This document shows positions 46,001 to 55,575 of a DNA stretch of 64,000 bases, piece by piece. This DNA is from Carya illinoinensis (lineage: Eukaryota > Streptophyta > Magnoliopsida > Fagales > Juglandaceae). Positions within the stretch are counted from its first letter, which is position 1, and each line of letters begins with the position of its first letter. The stretch lies in assembly GCF_018687715.1 (NCBI RefSeq), contig NC_056752.1, positions 12,973,501 through 13,037,500 on the forward strand. Direction: 5' to 3'. The notes under the pieces are model-generated. The model was not told the origin of the DNA. It did no database searches and was given only the letters and a program-made list of their open reading frames with translations. A program made the translations under genes and the position numbers.

Positions 46001-49000
46001 CTATATGATTAAAAAAGCACATAATATGAAGAAATTTTGCATGGAAAGGGCCTTTGATGTCACCAAAATAATAATCTTAATTCTTAACCAGTGCTGTTAA
46101 AAGCACTAGGCACACTTAAGTGCATAAACTGCCTAGAGCCTAGGCACAAGCACACACCAGAGTGAAGTAAAGCACACGCTTTTTTAGTAATGATAAAATA
46201 TAATAAAAACGGTTTTAAGAAGGCCACATAATATTAAATTTAGCATATTAACTCTTTTATTAGAGTATTATGAAACATGACAATTAAGTTTTTTTGATAA
46301 GTAGAAACATGACAATTAAGCGATCAACTAATTATATAAAATATGAAAATAAAAATTTTATATACTTCTCTTATGGCTTCACTTAATTATATAAAACCAT
46401 GATATTTGATAATCATAACCAAAATAAAGTATGTAGTTGAATAAAAGTTCAAAATATATCTAAAAGGCAATGCCCAAAACAAAACAAAAACTGTTGGGAG
46501 TATAGCAACAAAAAAAAATAAAAAATAAAAAATACTCCCAATACAATGCAATCCTAAAGCATATAATGATGCAGTTTATTTTATTAACCCATGTGCTACA
46601 TATTTATTACTTTGGTGTCTGGCTAAAGAGTCACATGATTAAGGACTGAAAAAAAAGGTAGCAAAGAGCGCTTTTTGCGGTTGAAGCTCACCACTAAAAG
46701 CATGCTTAAATTATGCTTTTCGATTGCACTTCGCTTTTTTTTTATTTATTTACTGAGTTAATATGCTAAATATAATATTATGTTGCTTTTTAAAACCATT
46801 TTTATTGTATTTTATCATTAGTAATAATGTGTGCGCTTTACTTCACTCTGGCGTGCGCTTGCGCCTAGGCTCTAGGTGGCGCAATTCGCTTTTAGTAAGC
46901 AAAGTGTTTTAACCCTTGGGGCTTTGCACTTTATGCTTAAGCGCCCTTTTAACAACTTTGTTCTTAACAGGCAAAAGCATTTGTTTTGTCCCAATCTACA
47001 GAGATGAAAGAAAGCATAAGAAATTAACTCCCCAAAACAATGTTTTCTTGTTTTGTCAATTATCTCTCCACACAAATAGGGTCTGTTAAACATACCCTGT
47101 AAATCCCAAACTTAAGGCTTGTTTGGACAATTAGATATTTTCAGATATTCTCAAAACTTCTCATAATTTCCTTGCCAAACATCAAACACAAAAAACTTTT
47201 CAATTTTAAATCTTCAACTTTTTCATCTAATCATTATCTAGATACAAAACTCAATATAACTTTCTCAAACTTCCAAACAAAACACAAAAAACAATACAAC
47301 GTTTTCAAATTTCAGAACAAAAATAATATTAAAAATTTATATTCAAACAATTTTTTAACTTTATAATATTTTTATTCAACTTTTTCTCTCTCCTTTAGCA
47401 AAACCCAATAAAACATCTTAACTCAAAACAATATTACTACTATTTACAGAATTCTAAGATATTCTAAGTGTCCAAACAAGCCCTTAATTTTGTAACTTTT
47501 GCTTTATTACTTTCAATTGTGGTTGTAACCATCTAGTATGTGCAGTTTACTTTAATAAAGCTCGAATACCTTAATCTAAATTCAACACTCGCTCCCCTCC
47601 TCCACCAACCCTTTTTCTCTCTTCTAACTTTCTATACATAAGTTCTTGACATGTATTTGTTTTTTTTTTTTCTGATAAGTAAAAATTTAATAATCCACGT
47701 AATTAGGCATAGCCCCAAGTACATGGGGAGTATACAAGAGGAAACACCTAATTACAAGCTATGAACTGGAAAAAGCAACTTAGAAATCATGAAAACTAGT
47801 CCCATCCAATACAATAGCTGATGCCCAAAGTAAAAATGTACTGAAAAAAACTAGTTCTTGAGTGTATTTGTTAAATGCAGGTTTTATTGAATCAGGCCAA
47901 AAAAGGACATAGGAGTCAAATGTAGATGGGATTAGGTTTAGCTGAATAGCTATAAACCCTACCCAATGCCATGCTACATAAATCTCATCTTATCTCGTCT
48001 TATCTCAATATCCAAATATCACTCAAATACAAACATTTTTCAATTTCAAATCTTCAACTTTTACATCTAATCAATTATCTAACCAATACAACTTTCTCAA
48101 ACTTCCAAACAAAATACAAAAAATAATTATTTTTTCTAATTCCAAAATAAAAATAATATTAAATAATTATATTATAACAATATTTTGACTTTATAATATT
48201 TTCATTTAATTTTTTTCTCTCATTTCTCAAAACCCCATAAAATATTTTAACTCAAACAGTTTCACTACTATTCGCATATTTTTTGTCTCATCTCATCTCA
48301 GCATCCAATGAAGCCTCAGGTGTGGTTTGGATAATGAGTTGAAAGTTAGAATAAAATATTGTTAAGATTTTATTTTTTAATATTATTATTATTTTAAGAT
48401 TTGAAAATGTTGAATTTTTTATTATATTTTATAAGGAAATTTGAAAAAATTGTAATGATAAGATGAGATGAGTTGAGATCACTTCTCAATCAAAACGGGG
48501 CGTTATGATATGTGTTTGTAGCACAAAATTCTTCTCATCCTCCAGGAACCAAATATCCAATTCATATAGTGTAAAGGAATATCTACACCGTTTTTTTGTT
48601 TATTGGCACCAAGCGCCTAGAACAGAGTCCTAACAAGCCTCGGGGGTGCATAGGTTCTCTACAAGGAGTTTCTAGCAAGTGCAGCTCAGATAGTTCAAGA
48701 GAAAATTCTATCAATCCAATGGCCCCTACAAATTGTTTGTACATAAGGGTTCGAACCTTAGACTTAGAAAGAGCATACCACCAAGATCAAGGCTCTTACC
48801 ACTTGAGCCAACCCCTAGGGGTTGCAAAGGAAAGCTGAATATGAGAGCTAAACAAAGAACAGATCATACTTATGACGACCTAATGAGACCCTAAGAATGT
48901 CGTTTTTAAATGCAGTGAATAAATCATAACTTTTAAAACATTAAATAAGGTTAATAGCTTACTTGCACTCTGTTACTATAAGGTTGATAGCTTTATTCCT

Positions 49001-52000
49001 TTGCTTTTTCTTTGTAAGAAACTCTGCGGGAAATGCTTCCAAAACAACTCTGGGCAGCACCTATGTATGCAAAGAATATTACCAATAAGATTAGATAATC
49101 TATCTTGGTTTCAAGAAGATTAGCAAGCTTCTCTAAATTCAGTTATTATTTGTTGTTAGAAGCACTTCAATAAATGAATTGCCTCACAACATAAAAATGG
49201 CAAGTTTAATACACATCTGATGGGTGTTGAACCCCCAACCTCATCCTCCACCATATCATATAGTGGGAGGGGATTCCAAGAGCTCAGTCAAGGCATGCAC
49301 AGACATTTCTATCTGGCATTAAATTATCACAGCTACTTAGGTTTGTCAATTGTCTGAATGGGGAACAGACCAAAAAAGACAACAGAAAAAATAAAGACAA
49401 CTTCTTTGTCATACCAAAGCATCTCCAGACCTTCTAAGCTCTGAGATCCATCCTGTATCAGCATTATGTCTCCCCTCAAGAATTAAACTGGTCCCTTGGC
49501 TGGAATTTTTTTAACAGACAATTGGATAAAAATGCAATAGAATACGCATTTGTTAGTCAAAGATGCCTTAAAATCATAAATAGATAGGATAATCATGAAA
49601 TTTTTTTAATAATATGGACTTCATCTACAACGATGAAGTTTGAGACAATCAAACTCAAGAACAGCCCCAACCCCCCCCCCCCCCCCCCCAAAAAAAAAAA
49701 GAAGGTATCCACTGTTACAAAAATGCACACAACTCTCTGGAACAATATGCCACAGCTTAAAACCTTTATTCCAGCATCATTTGTTTTCACTGATGAGATG
49801 AGTTGAGATGAAAGTTAAAAATTAAATAAAATATTGTTAGAATATATTATTTTTGTCTTGAGATTTGAAAAAGTTAAATTGTTTATTTTATTTTCGTGTG
49901 AAAATTTAGAAAAGTTGTAATAATGAGATGAGATAAGTGGAGAAGAGTTGTGAAAACAAACGAGGCCTTACTCGCCCTCTTCTATTTTAGCCAACAGAGG
50001 GGTCTGAATAAATTGTCAATTGAATATAGCTCAATCACCCACTTTCATCACTTCGTCAAAATTTACAATTTAGGAGCTTACCTCTTTAGATCATACCAGA
50101 TAGGTGATAAATGTGTAAACTTGGAATTAAACCTTTTTGCTAATTCATAGCCCTTAGAGTTCCTGCACCGTTCCAGAAGATGTAGTTTCAGTACCATATG
50201 AATCAGCATACCTAACTAAGAAAACTACAATGTCCCCAATATATAAACCTCTCCCTCTCTCTCCCTCCCTCCCCAACCCAAAGAATTGAAGCGTCCAAAA
50301 TCAAGCTCTACAACTTTCACTTTGATTAACCAGGCGGCAGTAGTCAAATACAGCAAAGAAGACAGCGTTTAATCACTGACAGTTTTGTTTCAATTAGAAC
50401 TATTAATAGAATACTTGTAGCATTTCACCCATCAGTTTAGTCGAAAAATGATCCGACAATTAAATGTGACAGAAAAAAGAGCGATCAGAAATACCATGGA
50501 GTAATGTAGGCCAGTGCAGGATTAGTAAAATGCCGGCGTGACGTATTTTCTGAGGCCTTAGAATTCTCCTGCATTTCTTATAACATCAGAAAGAAATAAG
50601 AAGGCAAAACGATAATAAATTTCTTGCTTTCACTACAACATTAAAGCATAATACTATCCTCTTTTTGGTAGCTGAGAAAAACCAGGAAAAGAAGAAATGA
50701 AAGCCCAAAACACTCAGTTCAACAAACCCTAAAAAAATCCTATCTTTCATTTCTCAGATATCATACAGAACATAGACAAAATAATGATACGGCTCAACTA
50801 ATGAAGAAATATTTAGTTTTTAAAAATATACAAGAGATTGGATGAATTGAGGATTTCAAAAAGTTAAAATTGTTTATTATATTTTACTTGAAAATTTAAA
50901 AAAATTATAATAATAACATGAAAATACTCTAGAAATTGTTTTTACATAATTATTTTATAGTTATAGCAATACTCCTCAGCTAAATCGCATGAGCAAGGTT
51001 TTGAATAATATTATAACAAAACCCCAAAACGCGTTTGTAAAGGGGAGACAAATTCTGGATTCAGTTTTAATTGCCAATGAAAGTTTGGATTGTAGACTCA
51101 AGGAGGGTAAACCAAGTCTCTTGTGTAAGCTGGACATGGAGAAGGCCTATGACCATGTAAATTGGGATTTTTTGTGCTACTTACTTGCGAGATGTGGTTT
51201 TGGGGAGAGATGGTTATCTTGGATTCGACATTGTATATCTACGGTCCGCTATTCGGTGTTGGTGAATGGAACACCGGAGGGATTCTTTACCAGCTCCAGG
51301 GGATTAAGACAAGGGGATCCCCTATCCCCTCTACTATTTGTTTTTGTTATGGATGCTTTGAGTCGCATGTTGAGTGCAGCGGTTAGTGGAGGTTTTATTG
51401 CTGGTTTCTCGGTGGGAGGGCTTTCCATCTCTCACCTTTTATTTGCTGATGATACACTGCTGTTTTGTGAGCCTGACAGTGTTCATATGCAATATTTGAG
51501 AGCTGTTTTGCTATGCTTTGAAGCGGTTTCAGGTCTGAAGGTAAACCTTTCAAAGTCTGAAATGGTCCCTGTGGGTAGTGTGAACAATATTCAAGACTTG
51601 GCTTCTATATTGGGCTGTCAGATTTCTTCTTTGCCTTTGCAATACCTTGGCCTTCCATTGGGGGCAGCGTTCAAGACTAAGTCTATTTGGGATGGAGTGA
51701 TAGAAAAAATTGAAAGAAGATTGGTTGGATGGAAACGGTTATACCTATCCAAGGGTGGTAAATGGACTCTTATTAAGAGTACACTATCTAACCTACCCAC
51801 GTATTTTCTTTCCTTCTTTCCGATACCCGCAAGTGCTGCTTCTCGCATCGAAAAACCCTTTCGCAACTTTCTTTGGGAAGGTATGGGGGACGAAGCTAGA
51901 ATCCACCTTGTGGGTTGGGATAAAGTTTGTTCTCCAATTCAATGGGGGGGTTTGGGAGTGCGTAATGTAAGGGTATTCAACAAAGCACTATTGGGGAAAT

Positions 52001-53474
52001 GGTTATGGAGGTATCATAGTGAAGGAGAGGGCTTGTAGAGAGAAGTGATAGAGTCTAAGTATGGGAGCCTAAGAGGGGGGTGGTGCTCTAACGAAGTCAG
52101 GGGAGCACATGGAGTGGGCTTGTGGAAAAACATAAGAGCTGGCTAGGACAGATTTTCTCATTTTTTCAGATTTATAATTGGCAGCGGCAACAATGTTTCA
52201 TTTTGGCATGATGTTTGGTGCGGGGACATGGCTCTTAAGCAGGCGTTTCCTATGCTTTACCAAATCGCATGCGACAAGGAGGCTGCTATGGCTGATTTAT
52301 TGACACGCTCTAATGGTGCTGTTCATTGGAATGTGACTTTTCCAAGAGTGGCTCAAGATTGGGAGCTGGACATGTTGTCTGGTTTTTTTGACTCTCTATA
52401 TGCTACATCTTTTGGAAATGTGATGAGGGATAGACTGGTGTGGAAACCAAGTGGTAATAAAAAATTCTCGGTGAGGTCCTTTTATTCGGCCCTCTTGGGC
52501 CTACACCATGGTCATAGCTATCCTTGGAAAGCTATTTAGAAGTGCAAGGTACCTTCCAAAATTGCTTTCTTTGTCTGGACAGCATCTATTGGGTGGATTC
52601 TTACCTCGGATAATTTGAGAAAACGTGGGTTCATTATTTCAGATTGGTGTTATATGTGTAAGTGTGATGGGGAATCTGTTGATCATCTCTTATTATACTG
52701 TGAAGTAGCTCAGAGCTTATGGCATGATGTTTTTAGTAGGGTAGAGGTGGCATGGGTCATGCCTAGAAGTGTTAAGGATCTTATGTGCTGTTGGAAAGGT
52801 ATACGGGGAAATGCTCAAATCGCTGGAAAATGATACCTCACTACATTATGTAGTGCGTGTGGTTGGAGAGAAACAAGAGGTGTTTCGAAGATATGGAGCT
52901 CTCTATGGCTGAACTGAAACGTTTCTTTTACTGTACTTTGCTTTCCTGGACTTCTGCCATTATTTATAATACAGATAATCTCCATATTTTACTTGTAAAC
53001 CTCACTAGTTCTTAGTTGTAACCTAGCATGTTCTTTATATGCCTCTAGTGTACTCAAGCTATGCCTCTTTATGAATAATATTTACTTTTACCTATCAAAC
53101 AAAAAAAAAAACTTGGGTTACTCTCATTTTCCTCATCTGTCTCAGCAGCCAAACAGATTAAAGCAGCTTCCGAAACATGCTAGTCTCTGGAGTACAGTAC
53201 TTACAGTGAGGATCTCTTGGTAGTTGACGTCGGCTTTGACAAGGCCTCCTTGAAAAACGAACGAGTCCATAGGAATTGGAGGCGGAGAGTATATTATACG
53301 GTAAACGAGGACGGAAATAGCGGGAGATACGATGAAGAAGATGACGAAAATGATTATGAGCCTACGATCCGATGAGGCAGAGTTACCGAGTTGGTCTTGC
53401 TCTGTGGACGGTTCGACTATTTCCTTACTACGATTCGAACCGGGTGCGAGTCGGCGATCTCGCCTCTTTGCCAT
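39747..53474 (-). CDS. CHID1: Chitinase-domain-containing protein 1-like (GH18 family), 8 exons, 434 aa
   Basis: Joined exons in gene order: 53474-53205, 50568-50495, 50162-50082, 49499-49415, 49060-48963, 41993-41906, 41169-40815, 40000-39747. All seven introns are GT-AG, phases agree and 1305 nt give 434 residues plus TAG. The start chosen is ATG at 53474 ([12 protein letters not shown]); an in-frame TTG upstream is not needed. Residues 37-62 ([13 protein letters not shown]...) form a signal anchor, predicting a luminal or extracellular C-terminal domain. Later landmarks are [15 protein letters not shown] (about 105-120), [27 protein letters not shown] (204-218), [33 protein letters not shown] and a C-terminal [17 protein letters not shown]. 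The GH18 signature DxxDxDxE is altered: Glu213 is kept but the Asp two before it is Val211. Members of the CHID1/SI-CLP family are regarded as carbohydrate-binding rather than strong chitinases, so the role is unclear. Gene size of 13.7 kb reflects transposon-filled introns. Confidence 0.93.
40090..40450 (+). mobile_element. Copia-like solo LTR candidate in intron 7
   Basis: The block has ATATCAAAT/ATTATCAAAATATTTATCTT text, then a TATAAATA box near 40292 in CTATAAATAGGAATC followed by AATTCATTGAGAATAATAAA, a common layout in short plant copia LTRs. Edges and target duplication were not resolved. Confidence 0.35.
40815..41169 (-). CDS. CHID1: CHID1-like exon 7 (residues 233-351)
   Basis: The longest exon after exon 1. 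It encodes [62 protein letters not shown] and [17 protein letters not shown]. Donor GGAG|GTATTT, phase 1. Confidence 0.94.
41906..41993 (-). CDS. CHID1: CHID1-like exon 6 (residues 203-232), GH18 active-site segment
   Basis: Encodes [19 protein letters not shown] then [10 protein letters not shown]. Glu213 aligns with the GH18 acid/base Glu, whereas the -2 and -4 positions are Val and Gly instead of Asp. Acceptor TTCAG, donor TTG|GTAAAT. Confidence 0.93.
42291..42540 (-). pseudogene. LINE zf-RVT fragment (LINE-C) in intron 5
   Basis: Reads [36 protein letters not shown] and [15 protein letters not shown], matching the zf-RVT region of plant LINEs with the Cys/His-bearing middle deleted. Confidence 0.7.
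43786..44656. mobile_element. Non-autonomous hAT-like element nested in LINE-B
   Basis: Ends AGGGGTGGACTTTGATTCCGACTCC-like (left) and, reversed, AGAGGTGTGGAATCTAATGACTCC-like (right) form imperfect terminal inverted repeats, and GGAGTCGGAGT motifs recur inside both ends. LINE text continues on both sides. A clean 8-bp target duplication was not found. Confidence 0.6.
44917..45126. mobile_element. Tourist-like MITE, 210 bp, TTA target duplication
   Basis: Terminal inverted repeats GGTTCGGTTTGGGG and GGTTAGGTTTGGGG are flanked by TTA at 44914-44916 and 45127-45129. The LINE reading frame [12 protein letters not shown] resumes across it. AT-rich inside. PIF/Harbinger-type transposase would mobilise it. 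Confidence 0.82.
45271..47111 (-). mobile_element. LINE relic (LINE-A) in intron 5
   Basis: Reading leftwards from 47111: an inter-domain region with [21 protein letters not shown] (46000-46080 area), [38 protein letters not shown], then [20 protein letters not shown] and [20 protein letters not shown]. It is cut by the hAT-like element at 46089-46960 and ends where LINE-B begins. Both LINEs have the same orientation and repeat the same RT motif, which shows they are two copies rather than one. Confidence 0.75.
46089..46960. mobile_element. Long-TIR element (hAT-like), 872 bp, 8-bp TSD
   Basis: Starts CAGTGCTGTTAAAAGC. The other end, reversed, starts CAAAGTTGTTAAAAGGGC. Inverted arms extend well past the ends, with shared CTAGAGCCTAGGC, CCAGAGTGAAGTAAAGC and ATAATATTA-ATTTAGCATATTAACTC, about 170 bases per arm. 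The target duplication TTCTTAAC is exact (46081-46088 and 46961-46968). It has no coding region and is nested in LINE-A. Confidence 0.85.
47115..47483. mobile_element. Tourist-like MITE, 369 bp, TTA target duplication
   Basis: Terminal inverted repeats of about 38 bp begin AGGCTTGTTTGGACA (left) and GGGCTTGTTTGGACA (right, reversed), with TTA at 47112-47114 and 47484-47486. Related AT-rich copies lie at 47980-48315, 48318-48507, 49795-49967, 53600-53910 and 53925-54256. Confidence 0.85.
47661..47860 (-). mobile_element. LINE 3'-end stub
   Basis: T run (47661-47672) then CTGATAAGTAAAAATTTAAT and AGCCCCAAGTACATGGGGAG-TATACAAGAG closely follow the 3' UTR of LINE-B (TCAGTAAATAAGAATTTTAT, CATATACAAGAGCC). 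A very short 5'-truncated LINE. Confidence 0.65.
47980..48507. mobile_element. Two adjacent Tourist-like MITE copies
   Basis: The first (to about 48315) has TCTCATCTTATCTCGTCTTA at one end and TCATCTCATCTCAGCATCC at the other. The second (48318-48507) has TTTGGATAATGAGTTGAAAG and AGATGAGATGAGTTGAGATC. Both share the AT-rich core (ATAATATT, AAATTTGAAAAAATTGTAAT) with 47115-47483. Boundaries approximate. Confidence 0.6.
48591..48826 (-). mobile_element. tRNA-derived SINE in intron 5
   Basis: On the minus strand TGGCTCAAGTGGTAAGAGCC (48810-48791) matches a pol III A box and GGTTCGAACCC (48757-48747) a B box, about 34 bases apart as in tRNA genes. A 3' body of about 150 bases ends in an A-rich tail (CAATAAACAAAAAAAC). 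The tRNA-like head does not fold as a full tRNA by eye. It lies in the same orientation as the host gene. A possible target repeat is AAAGGAA on both sides. Confidence 0.8.
48963..49060 (-). CDS. CHID1: CHID1-like exon 5 (residues 171-203)
   Basis: Encodes [19 protein letters not shown] then [13 protein letters not shown] and two bases of Lys203. Acceptor ACATAG, donor CAA|GTAAGC. Intron 5 that follows is 6969 bp. Confidence 0.92.
49415..49499 (-). CDS. CHID1: CHID1-like exon 4 (residues 142-170)
   Basis: Completes Ser142 and encodes [19 protein letters not shown] then ELRRSGDAL. Acceptor TTCCAG, donor TTG|GTATGA, phase 0. Confidence 0.92.
49671..49700. repeat. C19-A11 homopolymer tract
   Basis: Nineteen C then eleven A in intron 3 of the CHID1-like gene. 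Length is likely unstable. Confidence 0.9.
49795..49967. mobile_element. Tourist-like MITE remnant in intron 3
   Basis: AGATGAGTTGAGATGAAAGT and, at the far end, AACAAACGAGGCCTTA with the AT-rich core of the local MITE family. The left terminus is lost. Confidence 0.6.
50082..50162 (-). CDS. CHID1: CHID1-like exon 3 (residues 115-142)
   Basis: Completes Trp115 and encodes [15 protein letters not shown] then [11 protein letters not shown]. Acceptor GTGCAG, donor AGAG|GTAAGC. Confidence 0.92.
50495..50568 (-). CDS. CHID1: CHID1-like exon 2 (residues 91-115)
   Basis: Encodes [20 protein letters not shown] then YITP and the first two bases of Trp115. Acceptor TGCAG|GAG, donor CATG|GTATTT. Exon of 74 nt, phase 2 at its end. 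Confidence 0.92.
50815..50945. mobile_element. MITE remnant beside LINE-D
   Basis: TTTCAAAAAGTTAAAATTG and TTTACTTGAAAATTTAAAAA match the core of the local AT-rich MITE family. No intact ends. Confidence 0.45.
50950..53112 (+). mobile_element. 5'-truncated LINE (LINE-D) in intron 1, antisense to the gene
   Basis: Begins inside the reverse transcriptase ([13 protein letters not shown]), contains a 349-codon open stretch, then zf-RVT, a 3' UTR with TATGCCTCTTTATGAATAAT and a poly(A) tail (53101-53111). It is oriented plus, opposite to the host gene. A target duplication was not found by eye, because the 5' junction is in AT-rich MITE sequence. Confidence 0.88.
50986..52830 (+). pseudogene. LINE-D reverse transcriptase and zf-RVT
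   Basis: RT motifs in order: [37 protein letters not shown] (catalytic Asp), [36 protein letters not shown] (intact FADD), then [24 protein letters not shown] and [17 protein letters not shown]. In-frame TAG stops occur at 52036, 52144 and 52538, each where related LINEs have Trp. The zf-RVT part has [20 protein letters not shown], then [19 protein letters not shown]. No RNase H domain is seen. The best preserved RT in the window. Confidence 0.92.
53205..53474 (-). CDS. CHID1: CHID1-like exon 1 (residues 1-90)
   Basis: Encodes the basic cytoplasmic tail, the membrane anchor and the start of the luminal region ([19 protein letters not shown]). Donor is ACT|GTAAGT, phase 0. Intron 1 (2636 bp) holds a plus-strand LINE. 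Confidence 0.93.
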
Positions 53475-53599
53475 TTGCTGTCTCCACCGAGACACCGTCG
53501 ACACAGAAGATTTTAGCTTCTTCGGCTGCAATCCTCGCGTAACACGGAAAGTGAAATGGGGGCCTATGGCTCGATTCGATTGAAACCGATTCGGTCTAG

Positions 53600-53910
53600 A
53601 TTGGTCTCATTTTATTATTTAAATATAAATATTTTTTAAATTTAAATTTTTGACTTTTTTATTTAATTATTATTTAATGATTATAATTTTTTTAATTTTT
53701 AAATAAAATATAAAAACATTTCAACTTTTTCAAATTTTAAAATAAAAAATTATATTATAACTCTATTTTAACTATATAATTTTTTATTCAATTTTTTTCT
53801 TTTTTTACATAACCGCATTAAAATCTTAACTCAAATAAATTCACAAATTATCTCATTCGTATTCACAATTTCTCATCTTATTTTATTTATATAACCAAAC
53901 AAAGCCTTAA
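53600..53910. mobile_element. Tourist-like MITE upstream of the CHID1-like gene
   Basis: AT-rich core of the local family ending TAACCAAACAAAGCCTTAA. The opposite end lacks a terminal repeat. It begins about 125 bases upstream of the gene's ATG. Confidence 0.6.
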
Positions 53911-53924
53911 TCTGATTATGATTT

Positions 53925-54256
53925 ATTTGGATGTTAAGATAAGATAAAATATGTTAATAATAATGAAATAGTATAGTAATAAAATAATTTGACTTAAAAT
54001 ATTTTATGAAATTTTGATAAATGAGAGAAAAAATATAATAAAAATTTATAAAATTAAAATATTTTTAAAATATAATTTTTATTTTGTGATTTCAAAAAGT
54101 TGAATTATTTTTTATATTTTATTTGGAAGTTTGAAAAAAAAATATAATGATTAGTTAATTATTAAATAAAAAAATTTAAAAATTAAAATTAAAAAAAAAA
54201 ATTGTATTTGAGTGATTTTTGAATATTTGTGTTTGATAAAGTCCAAACGATGCCTT
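53925..54256. mobile_element. Second Tourist-like MITE upstream of the CHID1-like gene
   Basis: ATTTGGATGTTAAGATAAG at one end, GTCCAAACGATGCCTTAA at the other, with the shared AT-rich core. Between 54260 and 54780 I see only AT-rich sequence, possibly another remnant (54310-54500). Confidence 0.6.
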
Positions 54257-54782
54257 AATATAAATTTGTCAAAAATCAAATCAATTAATACATTATTTCG
54301 AATCTTCGGTTACACGTTATTTTAGACCATGTTTAGCAAAACAACATATCTCAAGTCTTCTTATATATTTCCTTATCAAATATTATTTAAATATAAAATA
54401 CTTTTTAATATCAAATATTTAATATTTTCATCTAATCTTTTTTTATATAAGTTGTTTATTTAAGTAGAATAACATACTTTTGCATCTAATTATTATGTAA
54501 GGTACTGGATGTTAAAATTATATAATTAATCTCTTTGAGGGGGTTAAGGCTTTCAATACATACTTTGGATATAATTGTCTGATACCCTTTCATTGATAGA
54601 TGATAAACTTAAATACAACTATAAAATAACAAATAACCGAAAACACAAACTCATGCTAAGCACAAATAAGAACCTATAAATAACAACTCATAAATTAAGA
54701 AATGCCACTTCCACACACATAACTTACTCATAACTTAATCTAAAGGACTTGGACATCAATAACAACCCAAAAGACTTTAGGC

Positions 54783-55065
54783 TGTGTTTGGTTGTTGAAG
54801 TATCTTCAACACTTTTCAACTTTTTTCACTACTATTCATTATTTTATTATTACTTTTTACCTACTTTTACTACTATTTCTTACTTTTTACCTACTTTTTA
54901 TTACTATTTATTACTTTATTATTACTTTTCACCTATTTTTTATTACTATTTATTACTTTATTATTACTTTTCACCTACTTTTTATTACTATTCACAACTC
55001 TCTTCAATACTTTTTATTATTATTCACAACTCTCCTCAATACTTTTCACCTACTTTTGACTTCAT
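54783..55065. repeat. AT-rich minisatellite with MITE-like left end
   Basis: Starts GGCTGTGTTTGGTTG, similar to Tourist-type ends, then units like TATTACTTTATTATTACTTT plus CACCTACTTTTTATTACTAT repeat about five times with a period near 43. Frames rich in Tyr, Phe and Ile here are the repeat in translation. Confidence 0.65.
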
Positions 55066-55189
55066 AAATTGAGACTTGCTAGTGGACTGCCCAGTAGTCC
55101 AACCATTACCCAAGCCCTGACCCTGCTGAGCTTATGGCCTAACCATAAGCCCATAGGCCAATGACAATCCCTCCTCCATTAGAAGACCT

Positions 55190-55575
55190 TACGCACAAGG
55201 TCAAGGAAGTCTTTAACCAACTACTGATAATGCACCCAAGATGCGTCATCAATCCCTAACCCCTCCATTGAACTAGAAACTCGCTAATGGCGTGACTTCC
55301 CATCTCCTTCATTTGTCTTTCCAAAATTGTTTTTGCTTTGCTCATATACCTTCATCAATATCTATCGTAGGAATAATAGGAACTAGAGTGTTTCGTCTAC
55401 CAACTTTAGCACGACACATGGAACACGATATGATTGGAGGAATTGAGAGGGAGATCCAAGTGATAGGTGATGCTACCAATTTGTTCCAAAATCTAAAAGG
55501 GCCCAAAAAATCTAGGAGAAAGCTTCAAATGTTGGCACTGAACTAGCAAATGTTGGTTGTATGGTTGTAGCCACA
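55190..55575 (-). pseudogene. gypsy-3 integrase tail and chromodomain-like end
   Basis: From 55575: LWLQPYNQHLLVQC, LKLSPRFFGPFRFWNKL, PITWISLSIPPIIS, MCRAKVGRRNTLVPIIPTID, later DASWVHYQ (stop) LVKDFLDLVRKVF. Family elements have LRLQPYRQ..., LKLSPRFFGPY and EDATWE there. One frame change near 55290. Confidence 0.8.

Noticed and set aside
48740..48812. Functional tRNA gene
   Set aside because: A and B boxes are present but acceptor and anticodon arms do not pair by eye and the sequence continues into a SINE body and A-rich tail.
53475..53531. CHID1-like start 19 codons upstream
   Set aside because: The upstream in-frame start is TTG; the first ATG (53474) gives the expected MAKRR beginning before the membrane anchor.
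55292..55546. 84-codon plus-strand protein
   Set aside because: It is the antisense of the gypsy-3 integrase tail, which shows clear motifs on the minus strand.
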